Source of the DNA: Bordetella parapertussis
Lineage (GTDB): Bacteria; Pseudomonadota; Gammaproteobacteria; Burkholderiales; Burkholderiaceae_B
Direction: 5' to 3'
Assembly: GCA_945872285.1 (NCBI GenBank)
Contig: CAMBZR010000054.1
Location: forward strand, 1 to 24,307
DNA length: 24,307 bases
The position numbers and the translations under genes were made by a program. Below, one piece after another: positions 1 to 7,229 of the stretch. Position 1 is the first letter of the stretch. Every line of letters starts with the position of its first letter. The notes under the pieces are model-generated. The model saw only the letters and a list, made by a program, of their open reading frames with translations, did no database searches and was not told the DNA's origin.

Positions 1-96
1 CCGAACAATGGCGTCGCAAAAAGGGTAAGGTTTTTGACGCTTGGATGCATCTGGTGCCTCGGCGGTGTTATTTTTTGGCTGACTCGAGAGCACCAT
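1..96 (-). CDS. 5' end of an unidentified gene after hslU (partial)
   Basis: An open frame starts with ATG eight bases past the hslU stop and runs off the window edge after 32 codons without a stop. AGAGG, overlapping the hslU stop region, lies four bases before the ATG and can serve as ribosome binding site, so the gene is probably the next member of the dksA-hslV-hslU run. The visible N-terminus is polar (MVLSSQPKNN, then a Lys/Arg/Pro-rich stretch) with no signal peptide or membrane segment. I do not recognise the family and assign no function. The frame could be spurious because only 96 bases are visible, but the spacing and the ribosome binding site favour a real gene. Confidence 0.5.
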   Translation of the reverse strand, partial: MVLSSQPKNNTAEAPDASKRQKPYPFCDAIVR

Positions 97-104
97 CTTA
101 CCTC

Positions 105-1436
105 TTATAGGACAAACCGCGCCAAATCCTGACTTGCCGCGGCTTCAGCAAGCTTGTCGTTCACGTAGGCCACATCCAGTACGACGGTTTTGCCGCTGCT
201 GCTAGCCGCATCAAACGACAGATCTTCAAGCAGCTTCTCCATCACCGTATACAAGCGCCGTGCGCCAATATTTTCGGTACGCTCGTTGACTTCAAAGGCC
301 AGTTCGGCCAAACGCGCGATACCCTCCTCGGTGAACTCAAGGTGTACATCTTCGGTTGCAAGTAAGGCGCTGTATTGTTTGGTGAGCGAGGCGTCGGTAT
401 CGCACAGGATACGAACAAAATCTTTGGCGGTGAGCGAATCAAGCTCAACGCGAATCGGAAAACGCCCTTGTAGTTCGGGGATCAGATCCGAGGGGCGCGA
501 TAAATGAAACGCACCTGACGCAATAAACAAAATGTGGTCCGTACGGATCATGCCGTACTTGGTCGTCACTGTCGTACCTTCGACTAAAGGCAAAAGATCT
601 CGCTGTACACCCTGGCGCGACACATCGGCGCCGCTGGTTTCTTGGCGCGCGGCAATCTTGTCGATCTCGTCTAAAAATACAATGCCGTGTTGCTCAACTT
701 TGTGAATGGCAAGCGCACGCAAGTCGTCTTCATTGACGTGTTTGGAGGCTTCTTCGTCAGTGAGCAACTTGAAAGCTTCTTTCACGGTCATCTTGCGTGA
801 TTTCTTTTTTTCACGCGCCAGGCCTGCAAACATTCCTTTTAATTGCTCTGCCATGTCTTCCATGCCGGGCGGTGTCATGATGTCCATCTGCTGAGCGTTG
901 GCAGCCACTTCAATTTCGATTTCAGTGGCGTCCAGATGCCCTTCGCGTAGCCTCTTTCTAAAGGTCTGACGCGTTGCGGTCTCTTCGCGAATCGGCGAGC
1001 CATCGGCGGCTCGTGCAGGGGTGAGTAACACGTCAAGGATACGATCTTCGGCCGCGTCTTGCGCTTGCGCGCGCACACGCTTCATCTCTTGTTCGCGTGT
1101 TTGCTTAATCGCGATTTCAGCGAGGTCTCGGATGATGGTGTCGACGTCGCGTCCCACGTAACCGACTTCGGTAAATTTAGTGGCTTCAATCTTAATAAAA
1201 GGCGCGCCAGCGAGTTTGGCCAGACGACGTGCGATTTCAGTTTTACCCACGCCGGTAGGGCCGATCATCAGAATATTTTTTGGATGAATTTCAGTGCGCA
1301 AAGGCTCGGCGACTTGCTGGCGACGCCAACGGTTACGCAGCGCAACGGCAACCGAGCGCTTAGCGCGGTCTTGCCCGACGATATGCTTATCGAGTTCAGA
1401 GACAATTTCACTGGGGGTCATGGTTGAGGCTGACAT
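105..1436 (-). CDS. hslU: HslU, ATPase subunit of the HslUV protease
   Basis: This is the AAA+ (Clp/Hsp100) unfoldase that forms hexamers, unfolds proteins using ATP and feeds them to HslV in the cytoplasm. The 443 residues match the usual length. Visible are the N-terminal [18 protein letters not shown], Walker A GPTGVGKT (59-66), the pore-loop GYVG (92-95), an inserted I domain rich in Lys/Glu (about 110-240), Walker B IVFLDEID (252-259) and the C-terminal LARFVL tail. In this family that tail docks into HslV and switches on the protease. The gene begins two bases after the hslV stop, so the pair is co-translated. The family is heat-inducible in many proteobacteria, but I saw no convincing sigma-32 promoter here. 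Confidence 0.97.
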   Translation of the reverse strand: MSASTMTPSEIVSELDKHIVGQDRAKRSVAVALRNRWRRQQVAEPLRTEIHPKNILMIGPTGVGKTEIARRLAKLAGAPFIKIEATKFTEVGYVGRDVDTIIRDLAEIAIKQTREQEMKRVRAQAQDAAEDRILDVLLTPARAADGSPIREETATRQTFRKRLREGHLDATEIEIEVAANAQQMDIMTPPGMEDMAEQLKGMFAGLAREKKKSRKMTVKEAFKLLTDEEASKHVNEDDLRALAIHKVEQHGIVFLDEIDKIAARQETSGADVSRQGVQRDLLPLVEGTTVTTKYGMIRTDHILFIASGAFHLSRPSDLIPELQGRFPIRVELDSLTAKDFVRILCDTDASLTKQYSALLATEDVHLEFTEEGIARLAELAFEVNERTENIGARRLYTVMEKLLEDLSFDAASSSGKTVVLDVAYVNDKLAEAAASQDLARFVL

Positions 1437-1438
1437 GC

Positions 1439-1975
1439 TTATTCCAGGGTTTCAATCAGATGTTGTTGATTGGTATAGATGCAAAGGTCGCCGGCGATTT
1501 CGAGCGACTGCTTGACGATCACTTCGGCGCTGAGTTCGGTATTGCGCAATAGCGCGAGTGCTGCAGATTGCGCATAGGCGCCACCCGAGCCGATGGCCGC
1601 GATGCCGTTTTCGGGTTCGAGTACATCGCCATTACCGGTGAGTACTAAGGTGTGATCGCGATCAGCCACGATCAGCATCGCCTCAAGCCGGCGCAATACC
1701 CGATCGGTGCGCCAGTCGCGTGTTAGTTCAACGGCCGAACGCATTAGGTTGCCCTGATGTTTTTCTAGTTTGGCTTCAAAACGTTCTTGCAGGGTAAATG
1801 CATCTGCTGTGGCGCCCGCAAAACCCGCCAAAATCTTATCGTGATACAGGCGACGAATTTTGCGTGCCGTTGCCTTGATCACAATATTGCCGAGGGTGAC
1901 CTGACCATCACCGCCCAGCGCAACGTGATTGCCGCGCCGCACGCTGATGATGGTTGTGCCGTGAAATTGTTCCAT
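1439..1975 (-). CDS. hslV: HslV, peptidase subunit of the HslUV protease
   Basis: This is the proteasome-beta-like threonine peptidase that forms the double-hexamer core degraded substrates enter through HslU. The start is set at ATG 1975, giving 178 residues that begin [10 protein letters not shown]. In the family the short propeptide is removed to expose the first Thr of the TT pair as nucleophile. Conserved stretches include [27 protein letters not shown] and [10 protein letters not shown]. An open frame extends nine codons upstream to a GTG, but that part overlaps a terminator hairpin and is absent from relatives. The ribosome binding site before ATG 1975 is weak (GAG within GAGCC). The 3' end lies two bases from hslU. 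Confidence 0.95.
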   Translation of the reverse strand: MEQFHGTTIISVRRGNHVALGGDGQVTLGNIVIKATARKIRRLYHDKILAGFAGATADAFTLQERFEAKLEKHQGNLMRSAVELTRDWRTDRVLRRLEAMLIVADRDHTLVLTGNGDVLEPENGIAAIGSGGAYAQSAALALLRNTELSAEVIVKQSLEIAGDLCIYTNQQHLIETLE

Positions 1976-1991
1976 GCTTAGGCTCGATAGT

Positions 1992-2025
1992 AAAAAAGGC
2001 ACACTCGAAGTGCTGTGAGTGTGCC
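1992..2025 (-). terminator. Intrinsic terminator between dksA and hslV
   Basis: On the minus strand GGCACACTC (2025-2017) pairs perfectly over nine bases with GAGTGTGCC (2006-1998) around a 10-base loop and is followed at once by six T (1997-1992). It is a textbook rho-independent terminator for dksA. It ends only 17 bases before the hslV ATG, so it also lies in the hslV leader. No promoter can fit between it and the gene, so hslVU transcripts must pass through it. Confidence 0.9.
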
Positions 2026-2093
2026 CTTAGGGTCTGAAAATGAAAGTTTGCGCGTGCTTGATGCTTAAGCGACAAAGGCGCGCCGAGGTGGTT

Positions 2094-2903
2094 TTAATCC
2101 CCAAACATTTTTTGACGCATCTCGCGACGCTCTTGCGCTTCGAGTGACAAGGTTGCGGTGGGGCGTGCTAAGAGGCGGCGTAGTCCGATGGGCTCGCCGG
2201 TTTCGTCGCACCAACCGTATTCACCGCTGTCGATACGCAGAATCGATTGCTGAACTTTTTTCAGTAGTTTGCGTTCGCGATCGCGTGTGCGCAGTTCAAG
2301 CGCGTGCTCTTCTTCGATGGTGGCGCGATCGGCCGGGTCGGGTACAAATTGCGTCTCGCGTAGGTGCTCGGTGGTGGCGCCTGCGTTGTTCAGGATATCT
2401 TGCTCAAGTTGACGCAGACGATCGCGGAAAAAGCCCAGTTGGCGCTCGTTCATGTATTCGTCTTCTGACATGCGCAACAGTTCGGTCTCGGAAGGCAAAT
2501 TGTTTTCAGACAGGTCACCGTTTGTCTTTGGGGGCTTCTTTGGCGCTTTCGGCGCAGGCGCAGCTGCCGCGGGTGCTGAATTTGGTTTTTTTGCCGAAGT
2601 CTTTGCTTGGCTGACAGTGGGCGGCACAGCTTTTTTAGCGGGCGCCTTGACGACTTTAGGCACAGCCACGGCAGTCGTTGATGCTTTTGTTGCAGGAGCG
2701 TTCTTTGCGGGCATGGAGGCCTTGTTTGGTGTTGAAGTCTTGGTTGCTGCTAAGGCCTTGGCAGGTGTTGCTGACTTTGTGATCTTGCTTGGAGGGCTTT
2801 TTTTGGCGACGACGGCTGGCTTAGGCTTTGCAGGCGCAGCTTTTTTTGCTGCAGCGCCTTTGCTTGCCTTTGAGGTTGATGCCTTGGTTGCCCGAGTTGC
2901 CAT
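2094..2903 (-). CDS. dksA: DksA-type transcription factor with long Lys/Ala/Pro-rich N-terminal tail
   Basis: DksA binds the secondary channel of RNA polymerase and, with ppGpp, retunes rRNA and amino-acid promoters. The start is ATG 2903, with GGAG seven bases upstream, giving 269 residues against about 150 in E. coli. Residues 1-128 are a low-complexity Lys/Ala/Pro/Thr tail resembling histone H1-like proteins; the DksA core follows. The coiled-coil tip motif DxxDxA is intact as DPADRA (189-194), followed by the EEEHALELRTRDRERKL helix. Of the four zinc-finger Cys of E. coli DksA only one remains (Cys232; the others are Thr235, Ser253 and Ala256), so zinc binding of the usual kind is not expected. 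Cys-poor DksA is known in proteobacteria. It follows the COG0523 gene by 46 bases. Confidence 0.9.
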   Translation of the reverse strand: MATRATKASTSKASKGAAAKKAAPAKPKPAVVAKKSPPSKITKSATPAKALAATKTSTPNKASMPAKNAPATKASTTAVAVPKVVKAPAKKAVPPTVSQAKTSAKKPNSAPAAAAPAPKAPKKPPKTNGDLSENNLPSETELLRMSEDEYMNERQLGFFRDRLRQLEQDILNNAGATTEHLRETQFVPDPADRATIEEEHALELRTRDRERKLLKKVQQSILRIDSGEYGWCDETGEPIGLRRLLARPTATLSLEAQERREMRQKMFGD

Positions 2904-2925
2904 TAAATCACTCCAATAAATTAGA

Positions 2926-2946
2926 CTCTGCGAATTTCCTGCAGAG
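2926..2946 (-). other. Small hairpin in the COG0523-dksA gap
   Basis: On the minus strand CTCTGC (2946-2941) and GCAGAG (2931-2926) form a six-base stem around a nine-base loop. No T tract follows directly, so it is at most a weak terminator or an mRNA processing site between the two genes. Confidence 0.35.
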
Positions 2947-2949
2947 AAA

Positions 2950-4113
2950 CTACTTTGCCAGACACTGCTCAAGACCTTTCAAGAAAATTTCTTGTGGCAG
3001 TTTACGTCCGATAAAAACCATTTTGGTATTTTTCTTTTCGCTGGCTAACCACGGTTTGCCAGGTTCTGCGCCCATCATCATATGCACGCCTTGAAACAAC
3101 ATACGGCGGTTGATGCCTTTCATATACAAAATACCCTTGTAGCGCAGTAAATCTGTGCCGTAGACCTGCACGACGCCACCCAAAAACTCTTCAAGGCGCT
3201 CTGGGTCAAACGGTTTATTTGACTTAAAGACAAAGGCACCGATGTCATCGTTGTGCGGCGGTTTGTGATTGTGCGCAGGATCCGTGCAGGTGGCTGGATC
3301 ATGGGCGTGCTCGTGGCCGTGGTCATGGTCATGACTGTGGTCGTGCCCGCAGGTGCTGTGGTCGTGGTCATGGCCATGCGCATCATGAGCATGCTCATGG
3401 CCGTGCTCGTGGTCGTGCGCCGCATCGGGATGATCATCGGCTAAAAACTGTGGATCAATATCCAGAATGGTATTGAGATTGAAGCCACTGATATCGATCA
3501 ATTGTTTAAGATCGGTTTCGCCAAAATGAACCACTTCAATCGAAGCGCGTGGATTCATATGCACGATGCGCCGACGCAAGGCTGCAAACTCAGCTTCTGC
3601 GACAAGATCCTTTTTTGAAACCAGAATGCGGTCAGCAAAACCGACCTGCTTCTGCGCTTCTTCTTGCGTGTCAAGGGTTTCCATGCCGTGTTTGGCGTCG
3701 ACTACGGTGACGACCGCATCGAGGCGGTAGTAATCGGCGATATCGTCGTCCATGAAGAAGGTCTGGCACACTGGGCCTGGGTTGGCCATACCGGTGGTTT
3801 CAATAATGACGCGCTCGAACTTTAATTCGCCGGCTTTGCGGCGAGTGCTTAGGTCATTGAGCGTACGCATCAAATCGCCGCGTACGGTGCAGCACACGCA
3901 GCCATTTGAGAGCTCGATGATCTCTTCATCTTGATCTTGAACAAGCAGCTCGTTATCGATACTTTCGGGTCCGAATTCATTTTCAATCACGGCAATGCGC
4001 TTGCCGTGATATTCGGTCAGAATGCGTTTGAGCAGGGTCGTTTTACCCGCACCGAGAAAACCGGTAAGGATTGTGACTGGGACCATTTCGTCTGGATTGC
4101 GGGGGGAGTTCAT
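2950..4113 (-). CDS. COG0523 (CobW/ZNG-type) GTPase with His-rich metal-binding segment
   Basis: This G3E-family P-loop GTPase belongs to the COG0523 metallochaperones, whose members deliver or insert metals, often zinc. Among 387 residues are Walker [10 protein letters not shown] (18-26), the family metal site GCVCC (71-75), the switch-like ETTG (105-108), and SKKDL (166-170) at the position of the guanine-specificity motif. Residues 228-287 are dominated by His and Asp with two Cys, a typical metal-scavenging linker. The C-terminal CobW domain follows (about 290-387). The gene has its own promoter (4283-4312) and lies just before dksA. The metal is not determined by the sequence; zinc is my preference because of the His-rich linker and the Cys-poor dksA neighbour. 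A cobalamin-specific CobW role is unlikely, as no cobalamin genes are near. Confidence 0.9.
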   Translation of the reverse strand: MNSPRNPDEMVPVTILTGFLGAGKTTLLKRILTEYHGKRIAVIENEFGPESIDNELLVQDQDEEIIELSNGCVCCTVRGDLMRTLNDLSTRRKAGELKFERVIIETTGMANPGPVCQTFFMDDDIADYYRLDAVVTVVDAKHGMETLDTQEEAQKQVGFADRILVSKKDLVAEAEFAALRRRIVHMNPRASIEVVHFGETDLKQLIDISGFNLNTILDIDPQFLADDHPDAAHDHEHGHEHAHDAHGHDHDHSTCGHDHSHDHDHGHEHAHDPATCTDPAHNHKPPHNDDIGAFVFKSNKPFDPERLEEFLGGVVQVYGTDLLRYKGILYMKGINRRMLFQGVHMMMGAEPGKPWLASEKKNTKMVFIGRKLPQEIFLKGLEQCLAK

Positions 4114-4128
4114 CAGTCAGTCAACTTC

Positions 4129-4156
4129 AAAAAACGGGTGAGGGTGCGGGGCACCG
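4129..4156 (-). promoter_or_regulatory. Possible weak attenuator in the COG0523 gene leader
   Basis: On the minus strand a bulged five-pair stem (CGGTG 4156-4152 with CACCCG 4140-4135) is followed directly by six T (4134-4129), about 20 bases before the start codon. A competing hairpin, GGTGC with GCACC (4155-4143), overlaps it. The stem is short, so this is only a candidate site for premature termination. Confidence 0.3.
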
Positions 4157-4282
4157 AGCCAAGCTAGCGCCCGAAGGCGAACGCCGGATTACAGCACAAC
4201 ACACGCTTTGCGGCAAACATTTTGCTTTGCGCGCCCGCGACTGTGGGGAACTGAGTGTAGACCTCAAAAGCATGACACTTTT

Positions 4283-4312
4283 ACTATATTGAGCGTTAAT
4301 CGCGGATTTCAA
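4283..4312 (-). promoter_or_regulatory. Sigma-70-type promoter for the COG0523 gene
   Basis: On the minus strand TTGAAA (4312-4307) is followed after 18 bases by TATAGT (4288-4283), five of six consensus bases in each box. Transcription would start near 4276, leaving a leader of about 160 bases. The promoter lies just past the xerC stop, which separates this unit from the dapF-xerC run. I found no clear Zur-type palindrome in positions 4114-4341. Confidence 0.6.
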
Positions 4313-4341
4313 CAGTCAGAAGGCATCAAATCAAGAATATT

Positions 4342-5370
4342 TTAACTCTTTCGACCGGCGCGAGGGTGGGCTGTGTCGTAGGCTTTAGCCAAATGCTGAA
4401 AGTCTAACTTAGTATAAAGTTGCGTCGTTGAAATATTTGCATGCCCCAGCATTTCTTGAACCGCGCGTAAGTCTTGGGCGGATTGCAGAACGTGACTGGC
4501 GAAGCTATGGCGTAAGACGTGGGGATGCACATGCGTTGGCAGGCCTGCCTGCAAGGCTAGTTTGGCTAACTGCAATTGCACCACTCTGGGACTAATGCGT
4601 CGGCCTCGAGCACCAACAAAAAGAGCGACCGCGTCAGTCGTTGGTAGTTGCGCAAGCGCGAGCTGCGGGCGAAGCGCCAGCCACCTGGCAAGCGCTTCAA
4701 GAGCCTGGGTGCCAATCGGCACGGTGCGGCGCTTTCCGCCTTTTCCAAGGACATGAACCTCGTGGTCGGTAAGATTGATCCAACCGCCTGACGTGTGCTC
4801 TTTTGTTTGTGTGTACTGCATGTCGAGCCCGACGAGTTCGCTTAAGCGTACCCCGCTTGAATAAAACAATTCAAACATTGCCCGGTCGCGCAGCGAAATC
4901 GGGTCAGTGCGCGCCAACAGCACCGGTGCCTCAAGCAGCGCCTGCGTTTGATCGACCGAGAGAGCCTTAAGCAGGCCGCGTGGGGCCTTAGGCGCGCGGA
5001 CATCCGTTGCGGGGTTCAGCGCCATGCCGCTTTGGGGCGCCCACCACTTGTAAAAGCCACGCCACGAAGCCAGCACTCGGGCCAGGCTGCGAGGGCCAAG
5101 GCCCTGGCCGTGCAGTCTTGCCAAAAACTGCCGAATATGGCCGTTGACCAAGGAGTGCAGGGGTCTGTCTTGAGCAAGGTGCACTAACCGCTGTAGGTCG
5201 CGTTGATAGGCACCAAGTGTATGTGGAGAATAGCGGCGGTTTTGCTCAAGGTGCTTAAGCCACTGCCGGGCTGCCTCGGGCAAAGCGGCTGCTGCCAACG
5301 CGACGCTCGTCGGTTGTTTCGCCGCAGCGTCTCTGAGCGGTGGTGCGCTTGCGGGTTGGCGGGTCGACAT
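4342..5370 (-). CDS. xerC: XerC, tyrosine site-specific recombinase
   Basis: XerC works with XerD at dif to resolve chromosome dimers at division. In 342 residues an N-terminal SAM-like core-binding domain (about 30-125; RRYSPHTLGAYQRDL) precedes the catalytic domain. All expected catalytic residues are visible: Arg175 in SSGVRLSEL, Lys203 or Lys200 in GKGGKRR, His284 and Arg287 in HVLRHSF, His310 in LGHANI, and the nucleophile Tyr319 in TTQLYTKL. The first 30 residues are a non-conserved Ala-rich extension; the true start might be slightly downstream. The gene follows the DUF484 gene by 33 bases in the order dapF-DUF484-xerC common in proteobacteria, which favours XerC over XerD or a phage integrase. 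Confidence 0.93.
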   Translation of the reverse strand: MSTRQPASAPPLRDAAAKQPTSVALAAAALPEAARQWLKHLEQNRRYSPHTLGAYQRDLQRLVHLAQDRPLHSLVNGHIRQFLARLHGQGLGPRSLARVLASWRGFYKWWAPQSGMALNPATDVRAPKAPRGLLKALSVDQTQALLEAPVLLARTDPISLRDRAMFELFYSSGVRLSELVGLDMQYTQTKEHTSGGWINLTDHEVHVLGKGGKRRTVPIGTQALEALARWLALRPQLALAQLPTTDAVALFVGARGRRISPRVVQLQLAKLALQAGLPTHVHPHVLRHSFASHVLQSAQDLRAVQEMLGHANISTTQLYTKLDFQHLAKAYDTAHPRAGRKS

Positions 5371-5403
5371 ACGCAGCTCGTTTGGTCGTGGCAGCAGGTT
5401 GAT

Positions 5404-6072
5404 TTAGTCTTGCGGGTTGACGGTCGGCTTAAGTCGAGAGAGCGCCGCACTGGCTAAACTGCTGACAGTTTGTAAAAACGTCGTACCCATCTCGGGGGTA
5501 AAACGCTCGGGGTCCTCTGAACCAAGCACCAACAGGCCAAAGGCCGGTTCGTGGGGTTGCGCGCGCAGCGACAACATCGCCAGCGAAGCGGGCTTTTTGT
5601 GCAACCAGCGTGCTGGGGTGAAGTCTGTATTGTTGCCGCAGTAGGGTGCGGCCAGCGTGTTGGCGAAGTCGTGGACTGCTGGCTCAACGGGGGCGCCTAC
5701 CCCTTCGGCGGGCAGGTCAAGTCCCCAGACACGCAACGCGACCTCTTGCAAATTGAACTGCTCGGCCAAACCAAGGGCGACTTCACCCGGCAGGCGCAGG
5801 GTCGATTGTTCGGCCAGCATCCGCGCGCACCACAAGTTTAATTTTGTGGTGGTGGCCTCGTTTAACGCCCCATTGCGCACGAGCTCGGCCAAGCGAAACT
5901 CAAAATCGCGTAAGCGCTCGCGCAAGGTCAAAATTTGCCGCTCGCCCAATGAGATCGTACGGGCGTGGTGGGGGTGGGGCACTTCAAGCGTAGAAAACAG
6001 TTCGGCGTACCGAACAAAAAAATCAGGATTTTCTTGTAAAAACTTTGCGACGGTGTGCACGGTATCAGTCAT
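5404..6072 (-). CDS. DUF484 family protein
   Basis: This is a 222-residue cytoplasmic protein of the DUF484 family, which resembles GAF domains and has no firmly assigned biochemical role. The N-terminal TVAKFLQENPDFFVRYAEL and the following SLGERQILTLRERLRDFE helix are typical; the rest is a GAF-like fold with a LGSEDPERFTPEMGTTFL stretch near the end. No catalytic residues can be assigned. Its ATG shares one base with the dapF stop (TAATG), so translation is coupled to dapF, and xerC follows. The position between dapF and xerC is the strongest support for the family call. Confidence 0.88.
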   Translation of the reverse strand: MTDTVHTVAKFLQENPDFFVRYAELFSTLEVPHPHHARTISLGERQILTLRERLRDFEFRLAELVRNGALNEATTTKLNLWCARMLAEQSTLRLPGEVALGLAEQFNLQEVALRVWGLDLPAEGVGAPVEPAVHDFANTLAAPYCGNNTDFTPARWLHKKPASLAMLSLRAQPHEPAFGLLVLGSEDPERFTPEMGTTFLQTVSSLASAALSRLKPTVNPQD

Positions 6073-6968
6073 TAAGCGGGGCTCGTTAAAGATGGAATCG
6101 AAGCGACTAGTTGATCGATATCAATACTGCCAGAAAAAACGGTATTGGCCGGTCCGGTCATATGCAACTGCGTGCCATCAAATGCTACGGTGAGCCAGCC
6201 ACCGTGCATGCGCACGCGAACCGGCGACACCAGTTGCCCGCGCCGAATGCCGGCTGCAACGGCCGCGCAAGCGCCGGTTCCGCAAGCGAGCGTCTCACCC
6301 GCGCCGCGTTCATACACACGTAAATAGATCGTATGCGCATCAACGATTTGCATAAAACCGACATTGACGCGATTCGCAAACCTAGGGTGTGACTCGATCA
6401 GTGGACCAAGCAAGGCGACGGGGGCCGCTTCGACTTCAGCGACCACTTGGACAGCATGTGGATTTGAAATGGCTAGGGCAGACAGCCAAACGGTTTGCGG
6501 CGGGGTGGTGGCAAGCTCAAGCCCGTAGAGCGTCTCTTCGCCCTGCGTTTTTGTGGGCAGGCCTTCGATATCAAAGGGCAGATCGGCCGCAGAAAAACGC
6601 GTTTGTCCCATTTCGGAGGTGACATCTCCGTTGGGTAAGGCTTCTAGAGTGATTAGACCGGTTGCGATTTCGGCGCGAAGTGGATTACGCGAGGAGAGTT
6701 TTTGTTCATGCACAAACCTGACAAAGCAGCGTGTTCCGTTGCCGCAATGTTCGACCTCGCTGCCATCGGCATTGAAGATGCGGTAGCGAAAATCTGCCTC
6801 AGGGTGAAGAGGGGTGTCAACCAGCAGAATCTGATCGCAGCCCACGCCAAACTGGCGGTGTGCAAGCGCTTGGGCGCGCTCTGGGGTCATTTCAATAGCT
6901 TGCCTGACCCCGTCTAGCACCACGAAGTCATTGCCCGCCCCGTGCATTTTGGTGAAATTCCATCTCAT
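6072..6968 (-). CDS. dapF: Diaminopimelate epimerase
   Basis: DapF converts LL- to meso-diaminopimelate, for lysine and for the peptidoglycan cross-link. It is a cofactor-independent two-base enzyme. The start is ATG 6968 (MRWNFTKMHGAGNDF), giving 298 residues; a GTG six codons upstream is open but lies outside the conserved N-terminus. The two catalytic cysteines are present: Cys75 in VEHCGNGTRC and Cys229 in ETLACGTGAC. The substrate-binding MHGAGNDF and FNADGSE segments are intact. The gene is divergent from metK and heads the dapF-DUF484-xerC run, overlapping the next start by one base. No strong ribosome binding site precedes it. Confidence 0.96.
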   Translation of the reverse strand: MRWNFTKMHGAGNDFVVLDGVRQAIEMTPERAQALAHRQFGVGCDQILLVDTPLHPEADFRYRIFNADGSEVEHCGNGTRCFVRFVHEQKLSSRNPLRAEIATGLITLEALPNGDVTSEMGQTRFSAADLPFDIEGLPTKTQGEETLYGLELATTPPQTVWLSALAISNPHAVQVVAEVEAAPVALLGPLIESHPRFANRVNVGFMQIVDAHTIYLRVYERGAGETLACGTGACAAVAAGIRRGQLVSPVRVRMHGGWLTVAFDGTQLHMTGPANTVFSGSIDIDQLVASIPSLTSPA

Positions 6969-7022
6969 CCCAACATTATCCCTCATTCACCCTATCAAAG
7001 AGCAGGGGATTCGCCCTAATTA

Positions 7023-7033
7023 GCCAAATTGGC
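7023..7033. promoter_or_regulatory. Short palindrome in the dapF-metK divergent region
   Basis: GCCAA and TTGGC form a perfect inverted repeat around a single A, in the middle of the 261-base divergent region. The one-base centre cannot form an RNA hairpin, so a protein-binding site is the more natural reading. A TAAAAT box (7035-7040) adjoins it but has no good -35 partner. I could not settle on a promoter for either gene. Confidence 0.3.
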
Positions 7034-7045
7034 ATAAAATTGCAA

Positions 7046-7082
7046 CAGTCGCTGAGTTAACCGACAACTTGCGGAGCGACTG
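7046..7082 (+). other. Hairpin in the upstream metK leader or promoter region
   Basis: CAGTCGCT (7046-7053) and AGCGACTG (7075-7082) are perfectly complementary over eight bases. Inside, AGTT (7055-7058) can pair with AACT (7066-7069). No T tract follows, so it is not a terminator. It is either the first domain of a long metK leader or an operator, depending on where transcription starts. Confidence 0.45.
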
Positions 7083-7150
7083 AGTTGGGTCAAGACTGAA
7101 ATATCTGACCGACAAAAAAATAATTCTGCTAAAGCGTCGCGCCCAGTCCA

Positions 7151-7225
7151 ACGTCTTAACAGGTGAAGGTTCAGGGGTGCAACGCACCTCCTTAACCCAC
7201 CTCTGGCTTCGCCAGTAAAGGACGT
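7151..7225 (+). promoter_or_regulatory. Folded metK leader that can mask the start region; candidate regulatory RNA
   Basis: Several nested complementarities are visible. A long hairpin is built from AGGTG/CACCT (7161-7165, 7198-7202), GGTT/AACC (7168-7171, 7194-7197) and GGGGTGC/GCACCTC (7174-7180, 7184-7190). A second hairpin is CTGGC/GCCAG (7203-7207, 7211-7215). Both are enclosed by ACGTC/GACGT (7151-7155, 7221-7225), whose 3' strand overlaps the end of the ribosome binding site AAAGGA (7217-7222). As an alternative, TCCTT (7189-7193) in an internal loop is complementary to AAGGA of the binding site. It does not match the SAM-I, SAM-II, SAM-III or SAH consensus as I know them. A leader that reports SAM or methionine would fit the gene, but that is inference. 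Confidence 0.5.
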
Positions 7226-7229
7226 GAGC

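Noticed and set aside
2029..2090. Possible sigma-32 promoter for hslVU (CTTAAG and TTTCATTT on the minus strand)
   Set aside because: Spacing of about 18 bases is too long and both boxes match the consensus poorly.
2452..2919. Ala/Phe-rich plus-strand frame opposite dksA
   Set aside because: It is the complement of the Lys/Ala-rich tail; the dksA frame has the conserved domain and a ribosome binding site.
3120..3444. Met/Thr-rich and Val/Met-rich open frames around 3120-3444
   Set aside because: They are other-frame readings of the His/Asp codon repeats in the COG0523 linker.
4127..4312. Minus-strand 61-codon frame between xerC and the COG0523 gene
   Set aside because: No family similarity and it covers the promoter and leader of the COG0523 gene.
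7035..7040. TAAAAT as metK -10 box
   Set aside because: There is no acceptable -35 box at 16-18 bases.
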